Shown one piece after another: positions 21,034-32,489 of a stretch of DNA of 64,000 nucleotides. The DNA comes from Amphiduros pacificus (taxonomy: Eukaryota > Annelida > Polychaeta > Phyllodocida > Hesionidae). The DNA is taken from positions 34,979,672 to 35,043,671 of the forward strand of contig OX439012.1 in assembly GCA_949316495.1 (NCBI GenBank), read 5' to 3'. Each line of letters starts with the position of its first letter. The stretch's first letter is position 1. The notes under the pieces were generated by a model. The model had not been told where the DNA came from, searched no databases, and saw nothing but the letters and a program-made list of their open reading frames with translations. The translations under genes were made by a program, and so were the position numbers.

Positions 21034-21250
21034 TCCGGAATTGAACTCATGATACAATTTCCCACATGACCTGAGGCCTGTGCCAAAGGGTTAACCCGTT
21101 GTCCTTGTAAATCTGTGACCGGGTGGGTTGTCATGTCAAGGACCTGCGACATGACAATTCAGTGAGGCAGCACTATATCTGCTACAAGTAGGTCTCATCA
21201 CGAAATGACTAAAATAATGTTGAAAGTGATGTAAAACCCCAAACAAACAA
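21034..21250 (+). mobile_element. SINE, 5'-truncated
   Basis: It starts in the SINE body (ATTGAACTCATGATACAATT) and runs to CCCCAAACAAACAAA. The tRNA-like head is missing. It abuts another SINE in opposite orientation, tail to tail. Confidence 0.9.
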
Positions 21251-21534
21251 ATCAACATTATTTCAGTCATTTCGTGATGAGACCTACTTGATATAGTGTT
21301 GCCTCACTGAATTGTCATGTCGCAGGTCCTTGACATAACCCACCTGGTTTCAGATTTACAAGGACAACGGGTTAACCCTTCAGGCACGAGCCTCAGCTCA
21401 TATGGGAAATTGTATCACAAGTTCAATCTCGGCACAGCCAGGGATGGAACCCACGACCTTTGGATCACCACAGAGGATCTGGTGCTAATAAGCTGGCACT
21501 CTACCCAACTGCACCACGGCCCGTGGCCCAAATA
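21251..21534 (-). mobile_element. SINE, nearly full length, inverted next to 21034-21250
   Basis: It runs from CAACATTATTTCAGTCATTT to the tRNA-like head (GGGATGGAACCCACGACCTT, TGCACCACGGCCCGTGGCCC in reverse). Together with 21034-21250 it forms an inverted repeat with arms of over 200 bases and almost no spacer. Confidence 0.9.
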
Positions 21535-22134
21535 ATCTGTGATCAAAGTTTGGTGTGGGTAAGGTGTGATACACCACAATGCTTTGTTAGCCATCTTCTG
21601 CAGCATCAAAGGCCATGTGCAACAAGCTTAGCCCATCATCAACATGCTCAATATTGTCTAGAAATATATACACCCACTTATCAATTCTAAATGCACATAC
21701 AATGAATTATGTACAGCCTTACAGTACTGTTTAATTTTGTGGGATTCTTTATCAAAGAGAGCAAACATATATTTTATGATGGTTTCACAGGAATGGTGAC
21801 CACTTGGCTACGTGACTCGTAAGTCATGTGATCTTTGACGTTGCAGATTTGATGGAGAATTATTACATATATTTATCATTGCCCCAAGACTTACATACAA
21901 AAAGATTTGAAAACTTGATTGGGATTAAATTAGTGTGCTTTCACGACGATGTTACTTGGGAAATAAACGCCATGTGTTTCCTGGTGTTGTTGATGTCAGA
22001 ATACACAATTCTGATGTAGTAGTGAAAAAAGCCACAACTCCAACTATATTACCTGGATATATGCTGTTACTTTTACATAATATTAGGTAATGTATCACTG
22101 ATCACCCGATCAAAACTATTTCTCCCTCCCTTTC

Positions 22135-22456
22135 TGCCACGGGCCGTGGCGCAGTTGGTTAGAGCGCCAGCTTATTAGCACCAGTTCCTCTGTGGTGATC
22201 CAAAGGTCGTGGGTTCGAACCCCGGCCTTGCCAAGATTGAATTCATGATACAGTTTCACACATGAGCTGAGGTCTGTGCCAAAGGGTTAACCCATTGTCC
22301 TTGTAAACCTGTGGCTGGGCGGGTAGTCATGCCAAGGACCCGCGACATGACAATTCAGTGAGGCAGCACTATGTCTGCTAAAAGGAGATCTCATCACAAG
22401 ATAACTGAAATAATGTTGAAAGTGATATGATATAAAACTCCAAACAAACAAACAAA
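22135..22456 (+). mobile_element. SINE, full length
   Basis: Starts TGCCACGGGCCGTGGCGCAG, has a B box GGTTCGAACCC and ends in (CAAA)n. It is flanked by a 12-bp target duplication with one mismatch, TCCCTCCCTTTC (22123-22134) and TCCCTCTCTTTC (22457-22468). Confidence 0.92.
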
Positions 22457-22686
22457 TCCCTCTCTTTCAAATCTGAATGCCGACGACACTAGACATTTGA
22501 TATTTATTATGTACCTGCATTTATCGCTGCAGTGTGACTGAGAAGAATGTTGAAATTGGCCTGCACAGTTCTTATGTAATAGTGCATTGCTACATGAAAA
22601 AGCTGATGGCTTTTTCTGGTGAAAACATTTACCAGGCATTTTTAGAAGTTGAAAGAGAAGTCTGTTCAGGATCGTCTCGCATAGCC

Positions 22687-22722
22687 TTATGCTTGTTTGT
22701 TTGGGGTTTTACATGTACATCA
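22687..22722 (-). mobile_element. SINE 3'-end fragment
   Basis: GCTTGTTTGTTTGGGGTTTT then ACATGTACATCAC matches only the last ~35 bases of the SINE in reverse. Confidence 0.6.
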
Positions 22723-22900
22723 CTACCCTTCATTGCAGGAATTACCACCAAATGTATAAAAGTGCGCACAGGATTGACCACAAGTCATTAGTATTAATAG
22801 AAAGTCTTGTTTTTAAAGAAAGAATTGGTGTACAGTTTCCTTTTTAAAAATGATATTTTCTATCTATTCTATTTTAAATGTACTCGTGCCCCACCAGTTT

Positions 22901-23172
22901 TCTGCCACGGGCCGTGGAGCAGTTGGTAAGAACTGGTGATCCAAAGGTCGTGGTTTCGATCCCCAGCCATGCCAAGATTGAACTCTTAATTCAATTTTTC
23001 CATATGAGCTGAGGCCCGTGCCAAAGGGTTAACCCGTTATCCTTGTAAATCAACCGGGTGGGTTGTCATGTCAAGGACCTGCGACATGACAATTCAGTGA
23101 GGCAGCACTATATCTGCTACAAGTCGGTCTCATCACGAAATGACTGAAATAATGTTGAAAATGTTGTAAAGC
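22901..23172 (+). mobile_element. SINE with internal deletion, no tail
   Basis: The head (GCCACGGGCCGTGGAGCAGT) is followed by a deletion of the stretch between the A box and GGTGATCC. The body is otherwise typical. The copy ends at AATGTTGAAAATGTTGTAAA without the CAAA tail. Confidence 0.85.
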
Positions 23173-23472
23173 ATGGCTGCCATGGACCGATAATACGAGT
23201 AGGCTCCATAGACTTACTGCTTAATCATCTTGAAACATCGAACATCTAGCCCTAAAAGCAAAACAAACGTGAGGGAAAATGTTTTTGGAGTTCTATGAAA
23301 GTAACCCCCACGGTCAGCCAGCCCAGCGATTTCTGTACACATTTCACAAATTTGTAGCAGTGTTGAATTTCAGCTGAGGGTGCAGATCCAGGGTTAAGGT
23401 GTGCGAATCTACTTTTTTATAGGTTAATACTTAGTATATAGGACAGAGACAGAGAGTGGCTGGGGACTTTCT
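23173..23472. other. Gene-free stretch
   Basis: GGCTGCCATGGACCGATAAT near 23178 resembles GGCCGCCGTGGACCGATAAT near 25639, so both sites hold the same short dispersed repeat. Nothing else was recognised. Confidence 0.4.
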
Positions 23473-23798
23473 CTTGTGCCGTGAAAACAAATGAACACTT
23501 TTAACATTTTGAAAGACAGCGGAATTTTACAAGATGACATGTGAGACACAACATCAAGACCAAAATACTGTTTCTCTTAAACTATACTTCATCTGTGGTA
23601 ACTGTCACTGATGAGTGGAGAGTAGACTGGATTGACTGTCTGAAACCGGCAGTTGAAATATTTTTAACACAGTCAAACATTTACTTTGCTATACTAATTG
23701 CAATTGAACTGAATGTTGTGTCTCACATGTCATCTTATAATTCCACTGCCTTTCAAAACGTTTAAAGTGTTTATTTGTTTTCGTGGCACAAGTGATAT
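23473..23798. repeat. Inverted repeat related to the 5406-5857 MITE
   Basis: Arms at 23473-23555 (plus) and about 23718-23798 (minus) are complementary with scattered changes (CTTGTGCC, GAAAACAAATGAACACTTT, GATGACATGTGAGACACAAC). Both match the right half of the TA-flanked MITE at 5681-5760. The minus arm extends the match inwards to 23640 (GTGTTAAAAATATTTCAACT in reverse). A rearranged or composite derivative of that MITE family. Confidence 0.65.
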
Positions 23799-23948
23799 GC
23801 CGGCCGCCATCTTTAATGAAGCCGCATTCGATTTGTATTTTTTTGGATGGTGTCCCTCCGAACCACACTGTCCACCAGAGGCACACGCAAACTATTACCT
23901 CTGGCCAACCCAGATTAGTATTCATCCGGTCCTACTTTTACTGGCCAT

Positions 23949-24716
23949 GTGCTCAAGAACTGTCAGTGTGTTGTAAATGTGATTGACATATTAACATCTC
24001 TTAATATCAAATATGAAGTTGCCTTGAGATGTATTCAATTTCTGATATTCAGAGGACGTGAATGTAAACCAGATAACAGACATATAATTGTAAATGATGT
24101 GGTGCTACAAAGTGTACAGAAAGCTGTTCATCTGGGTCATCATATTAGTTCAAATGACAAAGGTTCTATGGCTATTGATGCTATTGCCAAATTTTGGAGA
24201 AGTTTTAATATATTGATGGCAGACTTTGGTCAAATATATTCTTTTATATTGTGTAAACTGTTCAAACAATATTGTTGTACTTTTTATGGTGCTCCTCTGT
24301 GGTCACTCCAAAGTAAAGAAGTGAAAAAATTATGTGTGGCTTGGAGAAAAGCTCTAAGGAAAGTATGGAAATTATCGCCTCTCACACATTGTGATGTGGT
24401 GGCTCTACTGTCCAACAGTGTGCCACTTGAGTTGAGTTTGAGGCAGAGGTTTATGAAATTTATACAGAAGGCCATGGATCACAAATCGCCGGTACTGAGT
24501 AGTGTGGCTAAAATTGCTATTCTAAATCCATGGTCGAACAGTTCTATTAATTATTGTGATATTGTTTTTAATTATAATATTGATATGAGATGTATGCCAC
24601 AATGCATTGGTCAGCAATGGCACTCAGGTGTAAATGAAACATTGATGTGCAATATAAGTGTTCTGAATGAGATGATTAAAATTAGAGATGGTTTTAGAGT
24701 ATGTGATAAGTCATGA
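23949..24716 (+). pseudogene. LINE E reverse transcriptase C-terminal region
   Basis: An open frame of about 250 residues lacks all catalytic motifs. It begins within the post-palm region (NDVVLQSVQKAVHLGHHIS), then the thumb-like LCKLFKQYCCTFYGAPLWSL and a helical region (CVAWRKALRKVWKLSPLTHC, VPLELSLRQRFMKF), and ends RDGFRVCDKS. This motif order is typical of LINE polyprotein ends. The true frame begins upstream of the truncation, so the first Met is not a start. Confidence 0.8.
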
Positions 24717-24824
24717 CGATGTAATTGATGTAATTTATGATATAACTGTCAATTAATGTTTGTAAACACACTTTCCATTGTAAATAGTTCCCAAATTGCC
24801 ATGTGTTTATGTGCGAAATAAAGA

Positions 24825-24856
<32 letters not shown>
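23949..24856 (+). mobile_element. LINE E, 3' end of a non-LTR retrotransposon
   Basis: A 5'-truncated LINE: the C-terminal part of its reverse transcriptase ORF (to 24716), a 3' UTR with AATAAA near 24820 and an (ATT)n tail at 24828-24856. No target duplication could be fixed because the 5' junction is not sharp. Confidence 0.8.
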
Positions 24857-24857
<1 letters not shown>

Positions 24858-25836
24858 AATTAATTTGTTAACATTTGAACATTTTTTGTTGGTTAGATTA
24901 ACCAAAAGTTTAAAAGATTAAAAGAATTCAAATTGTAAACAAAGCAGCTATCTTTGTTGTGTTTCCGCCTTATCACTACCCCAGGAAATGGCTCCTCTGG
25001 TTGAGAAAGTAGTTCCAAGTTTTATTTCTCTTAATATTTGTTTCTATATGCACACACATTTGTATTAAGGGTGAAATATATCATAATATACCAATCTGAG
25101 TACAATTTAAGAAAAAAAATAAGTAAGACGGACAGTTACATAAAAATTGGTGGATGTGGTGAGCCAGCACCAAAAGACACCTTGTACAGAGGTGATAGGT
25201 TCACCATGTCGCCCTCTGGTGGAGTTTGCCTCCGAACCAAAAGGTACACAGAAATTGTGACGTGTTCACATCAGCCCTCATCTCAGATATTTCAAAGTTG
25301 TTTTCCTTTAAAGGGAACCATCTACAAATGACGTCGTCAAATCAGAAATTGGCAGAATAATGGGGACGTCAACGTCCTTCCCGTCCGTTACCTGTGATGG
25401 ATGTTGCCGTCCATCCCGTCAGTTAGGGGTTAATAGAACCCCTTCTGTTAGTTGCTCAATTAGAGAAAACAACTGCTGATATTTTAAAAAATCAAGCTCG
25501 CGTAATTTTGCAAAATCCCAAGGCAAAATCCTTGGGCAAAATCCACGAAAATCTTCTTACTCTACCACACACTCACAAATCACTTCTAAAACAAAAGCTA
25601 CATCTGACAGTGTAAGCAGAAATTTGAGCCAAAAACATGGCCGCCGTGGACCGATAATCTTTGTATTCATTGTTTATTTTTTGTGGCAATATATATATCT
25701 CCTGGTAGTAGTCACTCAATATTTGAAGAAAATTGAAGCACCGCATCATATGTTTAGATTAGAATGTAACACAAAGTCATATTTTCAGGAAAAAAATGGA
25801 GAAATGAACTGGTAACTAGTAAATAACTCCCCGCTC
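24857..25836. other. Gene-free stretch with MITE remnant
   Basis: It holds the inverted CTCTGGTGGA repeat fragment near 25213 and the piggyBac-like 3' end (25325-25429). The 97-residue frame at 25038-25331 has no recognisable domain. Confidence 0.4.
25325..25429. mobile_element. piggyBac-like MITE, right end only
   Basis: About 105 bases match the right part of the element at 60693-61002 (CAAATGACGTCGTCAAATC, AATGGGGACGTCAACGTCCT, ending TAGGGG). It is followed by TTAA at 25430-25433. The left end was not found. Confidence 0.6.
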
Positions 25837-25986
25837 ATATTTTACCGCATACATTTTACCCCCATACATTTTAACCCATACATTTTACCCCCATACATTT
25901 TAACCCATACATTTTACCCCCATACATTTTACTCCCATACCTTTTACCCCCATACCTTTTACCCCCATACATTTTGTCACCATACA
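25837..25986. repeat. 14-15-bp minisatellite
   Basis: About ten units of CCCATACATTTTACCCC-like sequence, with CCTTTTACC variants near the right end. Confidence 0.9.
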
Positions 25987-26502
25987 GACCTTGAATAATT
26001 CAGTGTCGTGGCAGATTCACTTATTTTCATTGCAGTCATTTACCGACAAATAATTTGTTTAGGAAATGCATATATTTTCTTAGAAGAATGTGTTTGCTGC
26101 CATAATTGTCTGATGTAGGATATATTTGTTTGGCATTTTGACTGCAGTATATTGTGAGGTTTTACCCAACCCTGTCATGATAAGTCTTTTGTAATAGAAA
26201 CATCTTTTCTCCCTTATGTCATGACACATTGAGCTCATTTTTCATCACTGTTATTGCTCACCATACTGTGAACATATTGCCTCCTTCATGCAACTCTTAA
26301 CGCAACTGTCGCTATATTTGCTATAAGTCACACAGATCTAGATTGGCTTTAGGAGAAAAAACAAATATTACCTACAGAGCAACTCGTGCACATACAAGTG
26401 AAATTGCAATTGTTGGTTTTTTATAAAGACTGCCATGGTAAAGTATGTATCATTCAACACTCTAAGATCTTAAATGTTATAACTTTTTAATATTAATATG
26501 CC
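25987..26502. other. Gene-free stretch
   Basis: AT-rich, non-repetitive sequence. I see no gene, hairpin or known element in it. Confidence 0.4.
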
Positions 26503-26510
26503 AACCTGGT

Positions 26511-26847
26511 GGGCCACGGGCCATGGCGCAGTTGGTAGAGCGCTAGCTTATTTGCACCAGTTCCTCTGTGGTGATCCAAAGGTTGTGGGTTAGAACCCCG
26601 GCCGTGCCGGGATTGAACTCATGATACAATTTCCCATATGAGCTGAGGCCCGTGCCAAAAGGGTTAACCCGTTGTCCTTGTAAATCTGTGACCGGGTGGG
26701 TTGTCATGTCGCAGGTCCTTGACATGACAACCCACCCGGTGAGGCAGCACTATATCTGCTACAAGTAGGCAGCACTATATCTGCTACAAGTAGGTCTCAT
26801 CACGAAATGACTGAAATAATGTTAATAGTGATGTAAAACTACAAACA
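26511..26847 (+). mobile_element. SINE with a perfected internal palindrome
   Basis: A full-length copy with a perfect 8-bp target duplication AACCTGGT (26503-26510, 26848-26855). At 26691-26740 the usual quasi-palindrome has become perfect: 20-base arms around a 10-base loop, with the loop inverted relative to all other copies. Just after it, GCAGCACTATATCTGCTACA is duplicated in tandem. Confidence 0.92.
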
Positions 26848-26855
26848 AACCTGGT

Positions 26856-27817
26856 ACAGAATGAGTAAAGGTTGTAAATATGTGTTCACGATGGAACAAT
26901 TGTCAAAACAGTTTATATCAACACAGGCCGTATTTGTTCAAGCAATTGATTTGCTCAAAAGGTGTGAGCAATCTGCATAAAGTCTGGTCTAATATTAATG
27001 AAATATTGTGCAAGACGCTTTATGATAAAAACACTTTAAAGTATTGCACTGTTCTGAACATATTCATAAGGCCTCCAGATTATTTCAATGTCAACCTAGA
27101 TAAGAAACCATCATCTTTCATCAATTATAATTGCTGTAGACTAAATCTCTGTGTTTCATTATGACAAATGTGTAGAGTCCAAAGTGTACGCTCCGTTATA
27201 CCGTGATATAATTAACCTGCTTCATAGCGATGAATCGCACATGCATCGCTAATCATTTTAAGTGGTGTTAATGTGAATGTCCCACTTGGTACTTTGGTAA
27301 GGCAATGAACCCCTCATAAAACTGCCAAGACAGGTCTGCTATACCTCTGACCTCTTCTTTCTAGCAGCCCCTCTGAATAGTGAAATAGTGTTAATTTACA
27401 ATTAAATCTCATTGAATTTATAAGAACATGGATGATACAGAAAAGGGCAAATATAAATCATTTTGTATGTTAATAGACCTTTGAAGTTGGTATGGCCTTG
27501 TTTAATATACACATGGTCTGAGGGTCATGAAAGCTGAGATAAAAATCTGTCTCAGATAATACATGATGTGCAGTAATTATAGAAGTTGATTATACTTATA
27601 AAAATATTAACATACCCATTCCTGCATAAAACAAAACGTCTGATAGCTTAGTATTATTGTAGCATAAAATTGATATTTTCTTATTCTAGTCTTGCCACAA
27701 GGTTCATGATTATCAGCTGTGATGAGGGATGTGTGTCAAGGTCAGGCTAATGGATGCTGGGGCAGTGATTTGTGACTAATTACTTATACATGACCCTGCC
27801 TCATCCCACCCAACTTC
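26856..27817. other. Gene-free stretch
   Basis: A 94-residue frame (26880-27164) has no motif I recognise. No repeats or regulatory signals stand out. Confidence 0.4.
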
Positions 27818-28302
27818 TGTCTGTCCCATGCAGTACCTTAGCTATCCCAGCCTCTTCTGTCTGTCCCGTGCAGTACCTTAGCTATCCCAGCCTCTTCTGT
27901 CTGTCCCGTGCAGTACCTTAGCTATCCCAGCCTCTTCTGTCTGTCCCATGCAGTACCTTAGCTATCCCAGCCTCTTCTGTCTGTCCCATGCAGTACCTTA
28001 GCTATCCCAGCCTCTTCTGTCTGTCCCATGCAGTACCTTAGCTATCCAAGCCTCTTCTGTCTGTCCCATGCAGTACCTTAGCTATCCCAGCCTCTTCTGT
28101 CTGTCCCGTGCAGTACCTTAGCTATCCCAGCCTCTTCTGTCTGTCCCATGCAGTACCTTAGCTATCCCAGCCTCTTCTGTCAGTCCCATGCAGTACCTTA
28201 TGTATCCCAGCCTCTTTTGTCTGTCCCATGCAGTACCTTAGCTATCCCAGCCTCTTCTGTCTGTCCCATGCAGTACCTTAGCTATCCCAGCCTCTTCTGG
28301 TG
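27818..28302. repeat. 40-bp minisatellite
   Basis: About twelve very similar units containing CTGTCCCATGCAGTACCTTA and GCTATCCCAGCCTCTTCTGT. The main variation is CCATG/CCGTG. Each unit carries a pyrimidine run followed by TGCAG, like a splice acceptor, but no exon was found. Confidence 0.95.
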
Positions 28303-29689
28303 TCCCCAGGTTAACCCCTTGCACCCTATTCAACAGCAGTATATGATATATCTCATACCCTCTTAGTGACCCCTATTTGACAAATGTAAAGAAATTCTCA
28401 TAAGTATGTCTCCCTGCTTCCCTGATCAAAAGCATATTTGTTCATATTTATTATATATTGAAATATGCAATGGTCTTGGAGGGAGCCAAAGGGTACAGTC
28501 ATAGTAGTTGTCAATAATCACTTGATCTCAGAAATTGACATATGTGAGAATATTCCATAGTGAACACTGACTTGGTTTAATTCTACTTTAAATAGATATT
28601 GCAGGATGATTGACAGATTGTCTGTGGGCAAGGTATGGGTTTTAGCTACATCAAATATGTTCATATTGACATGGTGCAACATCTTAGCAAGCGTGGAGGG
28701 TAATTACAGGTCTTGGGGGACCATGTGCATTTTTATGACCACCATTACCCTAATCAGTGTTTAAGGATAAGGACTTTTTAAGAAAACACTGATTAACCCT
28801 TACACTGATACATCATGACTTTATATAAACTTAATCTTGTGGAATCAATATGCCTTGATCCACATGATATGTTATATAATTGATTTCAAACCCACCACAA
28901 TGGCTTTTAAACAGGTAAAATCAAACATATCTTTTTCAATAATGTCATCCTTGACTACATTTAGCCATATATGCCACATGAAGGACATAATATGGTCACA
29001 TGTGTTCATAACCTCCACGATATGCGTGTGCATGATCTTGCATATTCAACATATGTACATTTATCTAAGATTGCACTTTGAGTACCTTTACATTGTATAT
29101 ATAGTATCTTTAAATCTGAGGATGATATATATAGTTTGTACAAACTCAGATATCAATCATTTCAAAGACCAACAAAGGTATGTAAACAAATAATAAACAT
29201 AAAAGGGTGGTGAACATTTCACTCACCCTCCAGTCAGAGGATTGGGCTCCCAGAGGTGAATAAATAGGATCTCCAATCTAACATGGTCACACTTCCATTT
29301 AGAGAGAGCAGACGTCTTGACAGTTTTGTGGGATTTTAAAAGTCAGTCTCTCGCCATGTCTCATCAAAAGTCTGATATTGTAGCCTACATTTTGGGTTCT
29401 ACTGTATATTATACCTCTCATTGATTTTCAAATCTTGGCAAGAGGTCACTTTCAACTTAACAATCAATATTTTAGAATAAACAATTCAACGGAGTTGAAT
29501 TAAAGGAAATGACTGTTGAATATATTTCATTTTTCATCATGTCAGATTTTCACGGGTTTTCGATATTTTAGATACTTTAATAGTATCGTCCCTTACTGTA
29601 ATCACATCTTAGGATTGAACTATTGCTCACAGAAGGCATCAACTTGTTTATCATTTAACCAGTTATCAATTTTCATATTTTCTTATCAA
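28303..29689. other. Gene-free stretch
   Basis: It includes copy 2 of the dispersed repeat (28655-28825). The 118-residue frame at 28837-29193 is AT-rich and unrecognised. Confidence 0.4.
28655..28825 (+). repeat. Dispersed repeat, copy 2
   Basis: Counterpart of 4185-4345. It contains an 11-bp inverted repeat, AATCAGTGTTT (28752-28762) and AAACACTGATT (28784-28794), and shares ACCATTACCC and GATTAACCCT with copy 1. Confidence 0.5.
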
Positions 29690-30185
29690 AATCATTTTTC
29701 ATTTCTTTTCCTCTTGGTCATGTCTCATTCCTTGTCATGACAAGCCTTTCCCTCTTGGTCATCTAACATTATTTGTCATAACAAACCTTTCCCTATCAGT
29801 TGCCTGTTATTCCTTGTCATGACAAGCCTTTCCCTATCAGTTGCCTGTTATTCCTTGTCATGACAAGCCATTCCCTATCAGTTGATGTGTTATTCCTTAT
29901 CATTACAAGCCTTTCCCTCTTGGTCATCTAACATTATTTGTCATAACAAGCCTTTCCCTATCAGTTGCCTGTTATTCCTTATCATGACAAGCCTTTCCCT
30001 ATTAGTTGCCTGTTACTCCTTATCATGACAAGCCTTCCCCTCTTGGTCATCTGCCATTCATGTCATGACATCTAATATTATTTGACGTAACAAGCCTTTT
30101 TTATTATTTGCCTGTTATTCCTTATCATGACAAGCCTTTCCCTATCAGTTGATGTGTTATTCCTTGTCATGACAAGCCTTTTCAT
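29690..30185. repeat. 41-bp minisatellite of perfect palindromes
   Basis: Roughly eleven units, of which the consensus carries the 14-bp palindrome CTTGTCATGACAAG followed by CCTTTCCCTATCAGTTGCCT. Some units read CTTATCATGACAAG or have a TCTTGGTCATCT variant end. Confidence 0.9.
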
Positions 30186-30562
30186 TTTGGTCACTTGTCA
30201 CTCAGTATCAAGCAGGGACGAGTATACTTGTCATCCCTTGCCATGGATAACTCTGGCCTATTTTACCACTTCTGCCAGCGCTGGATAATTAATGCACAGT
30301 GTTAGTACATAAGGCTGTGTTGGGCCTTGCCTTTCTGTCTGTCTTGAGACCCAGTAGAGCTGCCGTGCTGCACCACATTGCAACTGCTAAGACGCCTCAC
30401 AGGTAAATAGTTTAAACTATATCCCCTAAATCTGAACATTTTAAAAAAAATCAAGATTAAACAAAGATATGAATTAAATATATATGACTTTTATGACAAT
30501 TTAAGAAGTCATACCAGTGTAGTGAATAGTGATAATGACTCCAGAAATCTTCTCTGTGGGCT
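30186..30562. other. Gene-free stretch with weak exon-like segment
   Basis: 30355-30402 lies between an acceptor-like TTTCTGTCTGTCTTGAGACC-CAG and a donor-like CACAG|GTAAAT and can read RAAVLHHIATAKTPH. It is too short to support alone. Confidence 0.2.
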
Positions 30563-30937
30563 GTGTACATACTGTGATGCAGTTTTATCTTTAAAGCTGT
30601 CACATGAAGTTATTTTACTTTCTTAGTCCTTTTTGAGTGTACATACTGTGATGCAGTTTTATCTTTAAAGCTGTCACATGAAGTTATTTTACTTTCTTAG
30701 TCCTTTTTGAGTGTACATACTGTGATGCAGTTTTATCTTTAAAGCCGTCACATGAAGTTATTTTACTTTCTTAGTCCTTTTTGAGTGTACATACTGTGAT
30801 GCAGTTTTATCTTTAAAGCTGTCACATGAAGTTATTTTACTTTCTTAGTCCTTTTTGAGTGTACATACTGTGATGCAGTTTTATCTTTAAAGCTGTCACA
30901 TGAAGTTATTTTACTTTCTTACTCCTTTTTGAGTGTA
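30563..30937. repeat. 74-bp tandem repeat, five copies
   Basis: Five nearly identical units beginning GTGTACATACTGTGATGCAG and ending TTAGTCCTTTTTGA. Only single-base differences are seen, so the array is young. Confidence 0.95.
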
Positions 30938-31308
30938 CATCATCTATACGTTTTTTGTTCAATGATAAACACTTTTTTGTTTTCAGAACAATATTTAAAA
31001 CAATGATAAATATTAAGTCAGTATTAATACCAAAAGACAAATGTAGGATTACGTGTTGTATTAAGTATTAGTATGAGATAAATTATCTCGGTATGTAACA
31101 CTGACAGCAAGTTATCATTTCTATCTTCAGGGAAATAGTGAAATTTGTATGTTCCTCTGTAAATAGACACTGCAACCAGAAATGGGCAATTTATTAAACA
31201 TTTTCCTGGCATCAGATTAATATTTCAACTTGTGGGAATCCATGGATTCCTTTCAAGTTTTTTAGATACTGACTATATAAGATAAGATAATAAGAGCACT
31301 TACACTAG
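30938..31308. other. Gene-free stretch
   Basis: AT-rich sequence following the 74-bp array. Nothing recognised. Confidence 0.4.
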
Positions 31309-31640
31309 AAAATGTGCACCGCATGGCTACCGGCTGAAAACCAGGCGGTAACCAGGTGGTTTCCAACAGCTGGTTTTCACAAAAAAGTAAGACGCATGGT
31401 AACCAGGCGGTTTTAGATTTGCCAGCCGCATGGTTTCCAGCTGGCTGCCATGTGAATTCCATGCGATTTACTAACCATGCGGGTACCACATGGCAGGGAC
31501 CAGGTGGTTTTCATGCGATTTTCATAGATATCCCAGGTTAGCTCAGGTGGGCTATTGCTGGATTATTATTGGACTTATATTATTACCTGGTGATTATTGT
31601 GTGGTTTTCATATGGTTTATTGAGGATATGGCGTCAGGGT
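31309..31640. repeat. Degenerate CCAGGTGGTTTTC-type repeat
   Basis: Loosely spaced words AACCAGGCGG, CCAGGTGGTTT, CATGCGATTT and GTGTGGTTTTCATATGG recur every 10-20 bases on both strands. The same words occur inverted at 37275-37432 beside the 12-bp array. Confidence 0.6.
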
Positions 31641-32489
31641 GGTTCATGCTCGCTATGATATTGGTTGAAATTACCAATTAAAATTACTAAATTACTAGTT
31701 TTATGAAAGTTATTATAGTTGCTGATTGATTTTTTTTATTAATGACAAAAGCATCATTTTTATTTCAACAGAGAGATCTTTATTGGAACAATCTTCATCA
31801 CAATATAGTATTTAAATGTTTTAATCTTGATACATCACAATACCAATATTATAACTTAAGCAATGTACAAATATTTAAATATCAATTTATCTTAGTACAC
31901 ATTTGGATAAATACAGTTATTAAAATATTCGAATCATTTTGTTAGAACATAGATTAAGCAGTTCTTGATGTTTAAGAAAATTATTATGCAGCATGAATGA
32001 ATGTTTAATTTCATGACATAATATTTATCTCAGGGAGCTCAAAACAGCTCTTGGGGCACATTTCTGCGTGCGTTTGTTAACCTAGAGGTTAACATTAAAG
32101 TTGGCATAGTAACCAGCCTATTTTGACATCATTCCTTGGTGATCTTGAATTACAATATAAGCACTTGCTGAATCACATTTCAACTTTCAATATCTTAACA
32201 GTTCAGGTAGTCCTAGATTTAAAGGTCCATTCATCATATTCGTGACTTATCATCTAATACTTAGTCCATTCTGCAATTTTGTGACATGCCATACTGAATT
32301 GTCACTCTTGCATGGAATTTCTTTTTTTCTTTTTTTTGTAATTGTACTGTACTTAGTCCCTTATATTCCGTACTTTGTCCTTTCTATGGTAATGTGAATA
32401 CTCAGACCTCACAGGACCCTTTATTTATGCTCATTCTGCTAATATCTTATGTAAGATAGTGGTACACATCAAAATGTGCTCATGTGATT
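31641..32489. other. Gene-free stretch
   Basis: AT-rich DNA without a recognisable element or coding signal. Confidence 0.4.
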
